This document shows positions 11,861-22,359 of a stretch of 64,000 bases of DNA, piece by piece (the first letter of the stretch is position 1; each line of letters begins with the position of its first letter). Below the pieces are notes generated by a model, which saw only the letters and a program-made list of their open reading frames with translations, made no database searches and was not told the DNA's origin. The position numbers were made by a program, and so were the translations under genes. This DNA is from Gloeopeniophorella convolvens (lineage: Eukaryota; Basidiomycota; Agaricomycetes; Russulales): NCBI GenBank assembly GCA_022496205.1, contig WTXD01000087.1:24801-88800 (forward strand), written 5' to 3'.

Positions 11861-12906
11861 ACAGCTTTTTCCGGCCGGCGGGCGTGGGGAGGGCGTGGGA
11901 ACAGAGGCGGTGAACTGGTGACTGTGAATTGTGGTTGGGGTTGGGGGTGGGATGTTGGCTAGCGGGATACCAGTGTGTAGCGATAGTATACCCTTGGTGT
12001 GCGTGGTGGGCGGGAAATGAACTTCACTGACTTGGGCGGCATGGCGTGTTGAATGGGCACCCGCTTGCGAGGTCTCTATAAGACAGAGCCATGAGAGCAC
12101 TCACTCGTCTTCCCTGGACATCAGACGATCAACCATATTCCTGGTGGAGAGCAGCGCAGCGACTGTCTCAGGGACGAGGCGCCCCATCCGCCCCATGTTC
12201 AATGTCGTTTGGTGTGTTGATAGGCTGCCAGTTCTATTTGCAGTCCTGCGTGTTGAGAGATCCACCCGACGGTAGGGGGCGGGCGGGTAGGGGTGATGTC
12301 AACGGGTTGGTTTAATAAGTATCCTCTGGGGAGGCAGAGGAGAGAGCTACGCGGATAGTCTCCGTAACGACTGGCCAAGTGAAGAAGTCGTTCACATCTA
12401 GAGTACAGGACTATACGCGGAGGGAGCTTGAGAAATGGCTGAAGATCGGGGCGCGACCTGGCGCGACGGACTTGCAATTGCCCGCGCAGTTTACGCCCCC
12501 TCAAAAATTCACACGCCTATGCTTACTTTGGTCACCAATACTCGGTTTCGAGTGTCTCTCGCCGGCTGACGGTCGCAATGCATTTCTTCTCGACTTTGCA
12601 CTTGAATACGGTTGCCAGCTCTCTGTAGAGGGGCCTAGTTTGGACCTCTCAACCATACGCAGTACTACAAGGGCCGCCGGACCACATACCGCCGACGTCG
12701 GCCTTCGCTCAATACCAGGATGGTCCAGGAAGCATGTAGGCGCCGCGTGGAATTGTGCGACGGTGTGATAACGTTGGCCGGAACCTCGAGGCCTCAAGCT
12801 CAAGCTCAAGGGGCGACAGGAGGCGACAAGTCGATGTCGAATCCGGCGACCGATCACCAAGGCTCCGTGGCACGCCGACAACCTCCGGTAATAACCGGGT
12901 CTTATC
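11861..12906. other. intergenic, left edge of the NLR duplication
   Basis: No supportable gene. A TATA-like TCTATAAG at about 12074 precedes a 74-codon frame (12091-12315) with no recognisable feature. From about 12565 the sequence resembles stretches at 18590 and 24786 (CTGACNGT...CAATGCATTTCTTC). A 30-bp segment at 12717 (CCAGGATGGTCCAGGAAGCA) recurs at 18660. This marks the start of the duplicated units. Confidence 0.5.
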
Positions 12907-12915
12907 TTATATAAG
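12907..12915 (+). promoter_or_regulatory. TATA-like element of NLR copy 1
   Basis: TTATATAAG lies about 40 bp upstream of the first in-frame ATG (12956) of the truncated NLR. It is placed exactly where the receptor's N-terminal half has been replaced by unrelated sequence, so it may be a newly recruited promoter. Confidence 0.4.
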
Positions 12916-12955
12916 TTTCGGTCTCACGGATATCTGGGGTTGCCCGAGCTTGTCG

Positions 12956-15900
12956 ATGAATTCTCGATCCGGAAGATATATCATATACGGGTATACCGGG
13001 GGCGATAACTGGAGCCGGAAGCTATCCGGGCCGAAAGGGCCCGCAAGAAGTTTCGTTTTGGGTTTTGGTGATGGGCCTCCTCGCCGGCAACATCCACACG
13101 CTCCCTTCGAACTCCGCATCTTGATCACCTCCAGGCCGGAGAAAGACATCATCAACGCATGCCGTGAAGCAAGAAGTATGGACAAGAAGTATATGGACGA
13201 CCAACTTCTGTCTCTTCGTACGCATGAAGACATCCGCACCTACATCAAGGGACACCTCTCTCCTGCCGCGTTCGAATCGTGCGGCGAGGAGCTCGCAGTC
13301 AAGGCAGATGGCTTGTTCCAGTGGGCAGCCGTCGCGTGCGACTATATCCAAAACCCGCCCCCTACTTTAGAAGAGCGCGATTGCATAGATGACGTCTTGC
13401 ATCCGTCTCCCGACCGCGAAGGCCTCAATCCTCTGGATACACTGTACGACACGGTCCTTACCAATTACTTCAATCGTGACTCGGCCCTATTTCGGTTCCA
13501 AGCTGTCATGGGCCTTCTTCTCGCGTCGTTCGAACCTCCCTCTATCGATTCCATGACTCGCTTGTGCGGATATATGACGCCACCAGTTCGTCTGAGCGAG
13601 GGGTCTATACGTGTGGTTGTCGGCCACCTTGGCTCCTTGTTGAGCAACGTCACATTACCCAACTCATCTCTCCCCATCGTTCCCCTACACACGTCTTTCC
13701 GTGACTTCCTCACCGATCAGAAGAGGGCTGGCAAGTTCTGGATCAACATAGGCGATGCTCACCGCCAGTTCGCGAGTGGAACATTTGGTCTTATCCATCA
13801 CATGGCGGGCTTCAACATCTGCGATCTCCAGTCATCGCATCAGCGCAACTCAGACATCCCAGACCTCCCGTCCCGCGTAGCCGAACACATTCCACACGCC
13901 CTGTCCTACGCCTGCCGTTTCTGGGCGGCCCACCTTCAGCGGAGCACCCCCGATGCGAGTCTCGTCAGCGAGGCCCAATCATTCTTCAAGAATGATTTAC
14001 TTACTTGGCTCGAAGCTTCCAGCCTACTTGGTATCGTAAATCTTGCCTCGCAAGCCTTGTCGACCGTGAAAGTCTGGGAGGCCCAAGCTCGCGAAGATGT
14101 GAGTGTTCTCAGGCGCTTTATCTGATACTTCGGTGGATCTCACGAGTCGTTTCTATGACAGTCGGCATTGACGGACTCGCTGAAGACACTCGAGGTGTGG
14201 ACTCACGATGCTGCCAAGTTCGTGCGCTACTTTGGGATGCCCATCGCACAGAGCGCTCCACACGTTTACCTGTCCGCCATCCCGTTTGCCCCGGAAGCAT
14301 CGGTTATCTCCCAACACTATGCAAAACTGTTTCCGAGAATGTTCTCTCTGCGTCGGGGGAGGCTGCCGCATTGGCCAGCACAGGAAATGGTCATTCATGT
14401 GGGCAGAATGTGCGGAGGCATTGCAATGTCGCAAGATGGGTGCCGTATTGCCTCCAGCTCGGATGACAGGACAGTTCGGATCTGGGACGCCGAGACAGGA
14501 CAGGTTGTTGCAGGTCCATTCACTGGACACACGGATCACGTAACCTCTGTCGCGTTCTCGCCGGACGGTCGCAATGTTGTCTCAGGCTCGTACGACCAGA
14601 CAATTCGGATCTGGGACGCCAGACAGGACAGGCTGGCGGGTCCGTTCACCGGACACACGCAAGGCGTCAGCTCTGTCGCGTTCTCGTCGGACGGTCGCCG
14701 TGTTGCCTCAGGCTCGTACGACAACACAATTCGGATATGGGATGCCGAGACAGGACAGGCCGTTGCAGATCCATTCACTGGACACACGGACTGGATCACC
14801 TCTGTCGCGTTCTCGCCGGACGGTCTCCACGTTGCCTCAGGCTCGGACGACACGACAATTCGAATCTGGGACGCACAGACAGGACAGGCCGCCGGAGGTC
14901 CATTCACCGGACACACGCAAGGCGTCAGCTCTGTCGCGTTCTCGTCGGACGGTCGCCGTGTTGCCTCAGGCTCGGCCGACGAAACAATTCGGATCTGGGA
15001 CGCCAAGACAGGACAGGCCGTCGCAGATCCATTTACCGGACACACAAATCGCGTCAGCTCTGTCGCGTTCTCACCTGACGGTCGTCGTGTTGCCTCAAGC
15101 TCGTGGGACACGACAATTCAGATCTGGGACGCCGAGACAGGACAGGCCGTCGCAGGTCCATTCACCGGACACACGGATCACGTCAGCTGTGTCGTGTTCT
15201 CGTCGGACGGTCGTCGTGTTGCCTCAGGCTCGAACGACAAGACAATTCGGATCTGGGACGCCGCGGCAGGACAGGCCGTTGCGGATCCATTCACCAGACA
15301 CGCGAGTCACGTCACCTCTGTCGCGTTCTCACCCGACGGTCGCCGTGTTGCCTCAGGCTCGTTCGACAACAAAATTTGGATATGGGACGCAGAGATAGGA
15401 CAGGCCGTTGCAGATCCATTCACCGGACACACGAATCGCGTCACCTCTGTCGCGTTCTCGTCGGACGGTCGCCATGTTGCCTCAGGCTCGTGGGACGAGA
15501 CAATTCGGATCTGGGACGCCAAGACAGGGCAGGCCGTCGCAGGTCCATTCACCGAACACACAAATGGGGTCACCTCTGTCGCGTTCTCGCCGGACGGTCG
15601 TCGTGTTGCCTCAGGCTCGGACGACAACACAATTCGGATACGGGACGCAGAGACAGGACAGGCCGTCGCAGGTCCATTCACCGGGCACACGAATTGGGTC
15701 GCCTCTGTCGCGCTCTCGCCGGACGGTCGCCATGTTGTCTCAGGCTCGTACGACCAGACAATTCAGATCTGGGATGCCGAGACAGGACAGCCGTTGCAGA
15801 TCCATTCACTGAACACACGGACTGGGTCACCTCTGTCACGTTCTCGCCCGACGGTCGCCGTGTTGCGTCAGGCTCGTTCGACAAGACGATTCGGATCTGG

Positions 15901-16524
15901 GACGCCGAGACAGGACAGGTGGTCGCAGGTCCATTCACCGAACACACAAATGCCGTCACCTCTGTTGCGTTCTCGTCGGACGGTCGCCGCGTTGCCTCAG
16001 GCTCGTACGACAAGACAGTTCGGATCTGGGACGCCGAGACAGGACAGGCGGTCGCAGGTCCATTCACCGGACATACAAAATTGGTCACCTCTGTCTCGTT
16101 CTCGCCGGATGGCCGGTTTGTTGTTTCTGGCTCAGCCGACAAGGCGATCCGGTTGTGGGTTGTCGATGTTGAAGATCCTACAGAAATGTCCACGCCACCG
16201 CATGTACCTCACGCACCACTTGACTCTTCCACGCAAGAGCTCCCCGATAACGCTTCCTCGAGCTTGGTTCGACGCCCGAGGCGGCCCGGTGGCAGCACCG
16301 CCACCCCGGACCAGTGGGAGATGGATGAGGAAGGCTGGATTCACGATGAAGACGGCGCGCTCCTCATGTGGGTGCCTGAACCGCACCGGCTCGGCTTCCG
16401 CTACCCACGCAATGCGTGGGTCATTGCTCCGAGCGAGACTGTCCTAGATACATCGAATTTTGTTCATGGGACTGATTGGACGAAGTGTTACGCAGGTGAA
16501 TCACAGAATCGTACGAAATCGTAG
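12956..16524 (+). pseudogene. NACHT-WD40 NLR copy 1, P-loop lost, frame broken
   Basis: STAND-type NOD-like receptor of the fungal NACHT-WD40 class. The NACHT half is 5'-truncated. Homology to copy 3 begins only around the FRILITSRPEKDI motif near 13090, so Walker A and B are absent. Then come the NACHT-C/helical linker (GLFQWAAVACDYI, SFRDFLTD, YACRFWAAHL), an intron at 14099-14161, and about 14 WD40 repeats of 43 residues (14428-16170). Last comes a conserved C-terminal tail ([20 protein letters not shown]). The frame is lost near 13113 (AACTCC against AACTTCC in copy 3) and at 15792 (GGACAGCC against GGACAGGCC elsewhere). Both are single-base losses in short runs. The later frame runs to the stop at 16524. 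Truncation is real, the frameshifts may not be. Confidence 0.8.
14428..16170 (+). repeat. WD40 tandem array, about 14 units of 129 bp
   Basis: Each 129-bp unit encodes the pattern [26 protein letters not shown]. Units are nearly identical except at a few codons: the two residues after GHT (DH, QG, DW, NR, SH, NG, NW, NA, KL), and the residues flanking the D in SGSxDxT. This is the high-internal-conservation form seen in fungal allorecognition NLRs such as HET-E/HET-D. Confidence 0.92.
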
Positions 16525-16679
16525 TATCATCGCCCCCTTGTATCTAATGTATGCGGTATGATGATGCGCTCCATGCGATGTAAGGAACTAGTTCCCTGGT
16601 AGCGCCTGGCGTGAGGGGGGTCAAAGGAAGGCCTATCGTGACCTGAGTTTGGTAGCGCGTATGCGTCACGTCGTACCCG

Positions 16680-18500
16680 GTGCCGTCCATGTCTGTACGA
16701 AATGCAAGGATGTCGATGTTATATCTGGAGTCCGGACGCACTACAGTACGGACTCGCAACGGCCGTGATGCCGTCGACCTTGGCGTCCGCCACATCGGCG
16801 TCGGTGTCTGCGTCCGCGTCCGCGTCCGCGTCCGCGTCGAGCTCCATGTCGAGCATGTCGTCTATGTCAATCATTGCGACATGGGACGCCTCTGCGAGCA
16901 CATGGGCTTCTTCCGCTGCGGCCGCGGCCGCCTCCTCCACCTCCTGCCTGCCATCCGCCTGTTCGTCCTCCTCATCTTCGTCAGCCTCTTTCGGGACGTC
17001 CAGACCGAAGCCGCGCACAAAGCCAGGGCGGCCACCGGCGGGGGCGGACATCGCAGGGGGTGCGAGCGATTGATCCGTGGGCGCGCCAGGGCCTGGGCCT
17101 GAGCGCGCGTCGGGCTCGCGGAAGGCATCCGCGCCGAGTGCGGCACCGGGGCTGAATGGGTTGAGCGCGGATTTCTTTTTGGGAATCCACCAGCGTGCAC
17201 CTCGGGGTACAGAACCTCACGTAGCAAGTCGGTCTATCTATGCGAACGCGGTGTTGAGGAAGCTGGAGTACCGGTGCTACGAAGTGAATGCCGCCGTGGC
17301 GAGGGAGAGACTGTGGCCGTCCCTGAGCAGGGCTGGCGCGGCAGGGGGCGCAGGGGCCACCGGGAGGGCGTTGACCGGGACCATCTGGGGCGCGGTGCTG
17401 TTGGACGGGTGGGGCGGGAGCCGTGGCGAGACGGACGCCGAGTGCGGCTGCAGGGTCTGTGCCTGCTGCAGCTTCTTGAGCTTGAAACACAAGAGCGCGG
17501 GGTCCACAAGGGACGATATCTATGCTCCGAGTTGGCGAAAAACCCCTTTTGGCCGTGATAGAACACGGACGACTCACCGAGGCGGCGCGTGGATGTACGG
17601 GATGTTGCTATGGCTGTTCGTGCCCTTTTCGACGCCCAATTTCTCAACCTTTTCGTCGATCAACTTCTTCTTGGCCTCGTCCCACGCAGACTGTAGGCAA
17701 ACTCAAAACGGAGGCGGAGGCAGAGTAAACAGAACGACATACCCTTCCGGGCAAGATGCGTTCAATTTCCGGGAGGTCGAACCGCGAGTGATCCTCGGGG
17801 AAGACATGGTCGGTCACTGTTTCAGGCGGATGGATGTCCTGTTGAGAGGGAATGAGGTGCTGCGGGACGGGCGTGTGTACGACCGTGGCGCGCGTCGGGG
17901 GCGGGCCCTCAGCGCCGGGGGCGGTCTTCTTTGGAAAGCTGACGTTGCACTTTCTGGCAATTTTATGGATCGGGCAGTAGTTCTTGTCGGCGCTGCCAAG
18001 CTGGGCCTTGAGCAGACCTCCGGTGCTGATGCATCATGCCGAGCTGGCAGCGGTTGCGCTGCTGGAAGGGCGGGAAGAAGGACCCCACGAATGAGCTGGG
18101 TGAAGGGCTCCTGTCCGAGCAGGATCATCGGCATGCCCGGCGGAGAGAGGATGCCAGCGGCGGCGAGAGCGACGGCGACGCTGGGGTCGGCGCGGTGGGC
18201 AAGGTGCACGGGACGGCTGAGAATGGCGGAAGGAGGATGAAAGAAGGAGCCCTGCATGGGCGTGGGGCACTGACGACTCGGATGAAAAGTCATGGTAGGT
18301 CGTGGTCGGGAGGCGGGGGGAAAAAAGCGGGTTCTGCTGCTGGACCTTGAACGTTGAACTCGGTGGCAGAATGGTGAGATGGGAGAGCTGCTGGCGGTGT
18401 TGATGCTGCTGAGTGGTCATGGCGAGTTGCAGGAGATCAGGTGAAGCGGGGTATGCGCCAGCACGGTGACGAGCGAAGACTGAGGAGAAACGGAGACTGG
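16680..18500 (-). pseudogene. low-complexity gene family, decayed copy a
   Basis: Minus-strand remnants of a protein I do not recognise, spread over all three frames. In order from the N-terminus: a Q-rich start (MTTQQHQH), segments like PPGMP-I/V, GGPPKAQLGS, NVSFPK, SQQDIHPPETV-DD, AWDEAKKKLIDEKVEKL, ALLCFKLKKLQQAQ, FNPFGPGA-GSDA-REPDAR, FVRGFGLDVP-EAD-DEEDE, and DIDDMLDMELDADADADAD. The same order recurs in copies b, c and d. It is a basidiomycete-style disordered protein with a C-terminal acidic/Asp-Ala repeat encoded by a GCGTCC hexanucleotide run near 16800-16845. Frame breaks are numerous, and the copy is interrupted by a small A-tailed insertion at about 17163-17240. Confidence 0.6.
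17163..17245 (-). mobile_element. short A-tailed SINE-like insertion, copy 1
   Basis: About 78 bp interrupts family copy a between the halves of AACACC...GTTCAACCC. It is flanked by near-identical 8-bp repeats (CCGCGTTC and CCGCGCTC). On the minus strand it contains CTGTACCCCGAGGTGCACGC and ends in an A-rich tail (CAAAAAGAAA). Copies c and d keep the uninterrupted site. The same insertion is in copy b, so it predates the A/B duplication. Confidence 0.65.
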
Positions 18501-18811
18501 CAACTTGCTGCCAGTGGCAACGAGGGCGTCGCGGACACTGCGAGGGTATGTTATAACTGTTTTGTCTAGTTCTGCGCTTTTGAATGTCTTTCACTGGCTG
18601 ATGACCAGATCCAAAAGGACAAAGTTTGACCTTCGCCGCCGCCCTGTCAAACTTAAATCCAGGATGGTCCAGAAAGCACATGGGCGCCGCGTGGTGAGGC
18701 GGTGTATGTGGATTCGGCGCTCTTGACCTTGCGCCCTATCCTGACCAACTCCCTTACGCTGCGAGTGCGACCGTGTTGAACGAGCCACAAGCCCACAAAG
18801 AGCAGTCAATC

Positions 18812-21800
18812 ATGGCCACGTCGTGAGTACAGTTGCGATATGTCTCTGCAGCTGTCGGAAAGTCTGACTCTTGCACTATCTTTGAGCAGCGCGCCTCAGG
18901 ATGGGGATCACGGGAGCTCGAATCACCCGTCGTCGGTTATGGACGACCAACGCCCGTCTTCTGGTACACACGAAGACATTCGCGCTTACATTCAGGGGCG
19001 CCTCCCCTCCACTGTGTTCCATTTGTGTGGCGAGGAGCTTGCCGCCAAGGCAGGCGGTTTGTTCCAGTGGGCAGCTGTCGCTTGCGACTATATCCAACGC
19101 CCACCCCCCGGTCTAGAACAAGGCGAATGCATAGATGACGTCTTGCATCCTTCTCTCGACCGCGAAGGTCTCAACCCTCTGGATACACTGTACGACACGG
19201 TCCTCACCAAGACATTCAGTCGCGACTCAGTCCTACCTCGATTCCGGTCTGTCATGGGTCTTCTTCTCGCTTCGTTCGAGCCTCCTTCCATCGACTCCAT
19301 TGCTCGTTTGTGCGAGTATACGACGCCACCAGCTCATATCAGCGAGAGGTCTATTCGTGTAGTTGTCGACCACCTTGGCTCCTTGCTAAGCAACGTCACG
19401 CTACCCGATCCATCACTCCCCATTTTCCCCCTACACACGTCTTTCCGCGACTTCCTCACAGATGATAAGAGGTCTGGCAAGTTTTGTGTCAACATAAGCG
19501 ATGCTCACCGCCAGTTGGCGAGCGGCACTCTCGGCCTCATCCATCACAAGGCCGGCTTCAACATCTGCCGTCTCCAGTCATCGAATCAGCGCAACTCAGA
19601 AATCTCAGACCTATCGTCCCGCGTGGACGAACACATCTCACAGGCCCTATCCTACGCCTGCCGCTTCTGGGCGGCCCACCTCCAGCGGAGCACTCCCGAT
19701 GCAAGCCTCGTCAACGAGGCCCAATCATTCTTCAAGAATGATTTTCTTTCTTGGCTGGAAGCCCTCAGCCTACTTGGTACCGTGAATCTTGCCTCGCAAG
19801 CCTTGTCGAGCGTCAAACTCTGGGAGGCCCAGGCTCGCGACGACGTGAGTATTCTTAGGAACTTTATCTGATACTTCGATAGATCTCACGAGTCGTTTCT
19901 ATGGCAGTCGGCATTGACGGACGCACTGAAGACGCTCGAGGTGTGGACCCACGATGCTGCCAAGTTCGTGCGCTATTTTGGGATGCCTGTCGCGCAGAGT
20001 GCTCCACACCTTTACCTGTCTGCCCTCCCATTCGCCCCGGAAGCGTCGGTTATCTGCCAAAATTATGCAAAATTATTTCCGAGAACGCTCTCCCTGCGTC
20101 GGGGGAGATTGTCGCATTGGCCAGCACAGGAAATGGTCATTCATGTGGGCGAAGGGTTCGATAGCATGGCGATGTCGCCGGATGGGCGACGTATTGCCTC
20201 GGGCACAGATGAAGGGACAGTTCGGATCTGGGACGCAGAGACAGGACAGACCGTCGCAGGTCCATTCACCGGACACAGGAGCTGCGCAGATCTGTTGCGT
20301 TCTCGCCGGACGGTCGCCATGTTGCCTCAGGCTCGGACGACGACAGAATTCGGATCTGGGATGCGGAGACAGGAGAGGCCGTCGGAGGTCCATTCACCGG
20401 ACACACGCATTGCGTCACCTCTGTCGCGTTCTCGTCGGACGGTCGTCGTGTTGCCTCAGGCTCGAGGGACAACACAATTCGGATCTGGAATGCAGAGACA
20501 GGACAGGTGGTCGCAGGTCCATTCACCGGACACACGAAATCGGTCAGCTCTGTTGCGTTTTCGCCAGACGGTTGCCGTGTTGTCTCGGGCTCGTGGGACG
20601 AGACAATTCGGACCTGGGACGCCGAGACAGGACAGGCCCTCGCAGGTCCATTCACCGGACACACGTATTGGGTCATATCTGTCGCGTTCTCGCCGGATGG
20701 TCGCCGCGTTGCCTCAGGCTCATGGGACAAGACAATTCGGATTTGGGATGCCGAGACAGGACAGGTGGTCGCAGGTCCATTCACCGGACACACGGATGGA
20801 GTCATCTCTGTCGCGTTCTCGCCCGACGGTCGTCGTGTTACCTCAGGTTCAGATGACAAGACAATTCGGATCTGGGACGCCGAGATAGGACAGGCCGTTG
20901 CAGGTCCATTCACCGGACACACGAATACAGTCACCTCTGTCGCCTTCTCGTCGGACGGTCGCCGTGTTGCCTCAGGCTCGAGGGACATGACAATTCGGAT
21001 CTGGGACGCCGAGACAGGGCAGGCCGTCGCAGGTCCATTCGCTGGACACACGAGATCGGTCAGCTCTGTCACGTTCTCGCCGGACGGTCGCCACGTTGCC
21101 TCGGGTTCATTGGACAAGACGATTCGGATCTGGGACGCAGCGACAGGACAGGCCATTGGACGTCCATTCACCGGACACACGGGTGACGTCACCTCTGTCG
21201 CGTTCTCACCAGACGGTCGCCGTGTTGCCTCAGGTTCGTGGGACGCCACAATCCGGATCTGGAACGCAAAGACAGGACAGGCCGTCGCAGGTCCATTCAC
21301 CGGACACACGCATTGGGTCACCTCTGTCGTGTTCTCGCCGGATGGTCGCTGTGTTGCCTCAGGCTCGGAAGACAAGACAGTTCGGATCTGGGACTCCAAG
21401 ACAGGACAGGTCGTTGTAGATACATTCACCGAACACACGGATTCGGTCAGCTTTGTCGCCTTCTCCCCGGACGGTCGCCACGTTGCCTCGGGTTCATTGG
21501 ACAAGACGATTCGGATTTGGGACGCCAAGACAGGACAGGTGGTCGCAGGTCCATTCACTGGACACACGACTACGGTCACCTCTGTTGCGTTCTCGCCGGA
21601 CGGCCGCCACGTTGCCTCAGGTTCGTGGGACGAGACGATTCGGATCTGGGACGCCAAGACAGGACAGGTGGTCGCAGGTCCATTCACAGGGCACACGGAC
21701 AAAGTCGCCTCCATCGCGTTCTCCCCGGACGGCCAGTTTATTGCTTCTGGCTCAGCCGACAAGGCGATCCGGTTGTGGGCTGTCAATGTTGAAGATCCCA

Positions 21801-22123
21801 CAGAACCGTCCACGCCACTGCATGTACCTCCCACTCCACTCGACTCCGCGCACGAGCCCCCCGATGCCGCTTCCTCGAGCTTAGTTCGGCCCCCGAGTCG
21901 CCTCGGTGGCAGCATCGCCATTCCGGACCAGTGGAAGATGGATGAGGAAGGTTGGATACACGGGGAAGATGGTGGACTGCTCATGTGGATCCCCGAACCG
22001 CACAGGACTGGTTTTCGCTACCCGCGCAATCCGTGGGTCATTCATTCAAACGAGACTGCCCTAGATACATCGAATTTTGTTCACGGTACCGACTGGACGA
22101 GGTGTTACACGGGAAACCCATAG
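18812..22123 (+). CDS. NACHT-WD40 NLR copy 2, P-loop lost
   Basis: Exons 18812-18822 (MATS), 18890-19844 and 19908-22123. The first exon is 11 nt and its donor is GTGAGT. Homology to the full receptor begins near 18950 (MDDQRPSSGTHEDIR), so the NACHT P-loop, Walker B and sensor regions are missing, and a short unrelated N-terminus is present. The NACHT-C linker, about 13 WD40 repeats, and the DEEGWIHGEDGGLLMW tail follow. One frame break lies near 20285, in the junction of repeats 1 and 2 (GHRSCAD). The rest is open to 22123. It could be a truncated adaptor-like receptor (WD40 sensor without ATPase) or a decaying gene. Confidence 0.75.
20172..21785 (+). repeat. WD40 tandem array, about 13 units of 129 bp
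   Basis: Same unit as the array of copy 1. Variable residues after GHT include HC, KS, YW, DG, NT, GD, HW, DS, TT and DK. The antisense strand is open for 572 codons across this array because of the repeat, with no sign that it is a gene. Confidence 0.92.
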
Positions 22124-22233
22124 AATCGTACGAAAATTATAGTGTCATCGCTCAATGTATTCACTGTACGCAGTATGATGGTGCGGTCCCATCCACATAA
22201 TGAAATGAACTAGCTCCCTGGTGGCACGTGGCG

Positions 22234-22279
22234 TTGCCGAGGTGCACGCAAATGGATTTGAAAAAGAAAAAGAAAATAC
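22234..22279 (+). mobile_element. short A-tailed SINE-like insertion, 5'-truncated copy
   Basis: Compared with the 3' flanks of NLR copies 1 and 3 (GGTAxCGCCTGGCGTGAGGG), the copy 2 flank has about 46 extra bases reading CCGAGGTGCACGCAAATGG, then an A-rich tail with two AAAAAG units. It is bounded by imperfect GGCGT/CGCGTG repeats. The core matches the 3' half of the insertions at 17.2 and 22.8 kb, but in the opposite orientation and shorter at the 5' end, the pattern left by retroposition. Confidence 0.55.
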
Positions 22280-22359
22280 CTCGCGTGGGGGTCAAAGGAA
22301 AGCCAATCGTGACCTGTGGCTGGTGGCGTGTATGCGCCGCGTTGTACCCGGCGCCGTCC

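Larger units (their letters stand above)
12565..18590. repeat. segmental duplication unit A
   Basis: Contains NLR copy 1 and, downstream and convergent, fragment copy a of the low-complexity gene family. Corresponding introns of NLR copies 1 and 2 lie 5746 bp apart (14099 and 19845), giving the tandem period. Boundaries are approximate. Confidence 0.75.

Noticed and set aside
11243..12100. 285-codon minus-strand frame with a glycine run
   Set aside because: Shadow of the GC-rich plus-strand orphan. No splice or start context, and the glycine run is antisense to polyproline.
20266..21984. 572-codon open frame antisense to the WD40 array of NLR copy 2
   Set aside because: Produced by the 129-bp repeat having no antisense stop in that frame. 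The sense frame encodes the canonical WD40 units.
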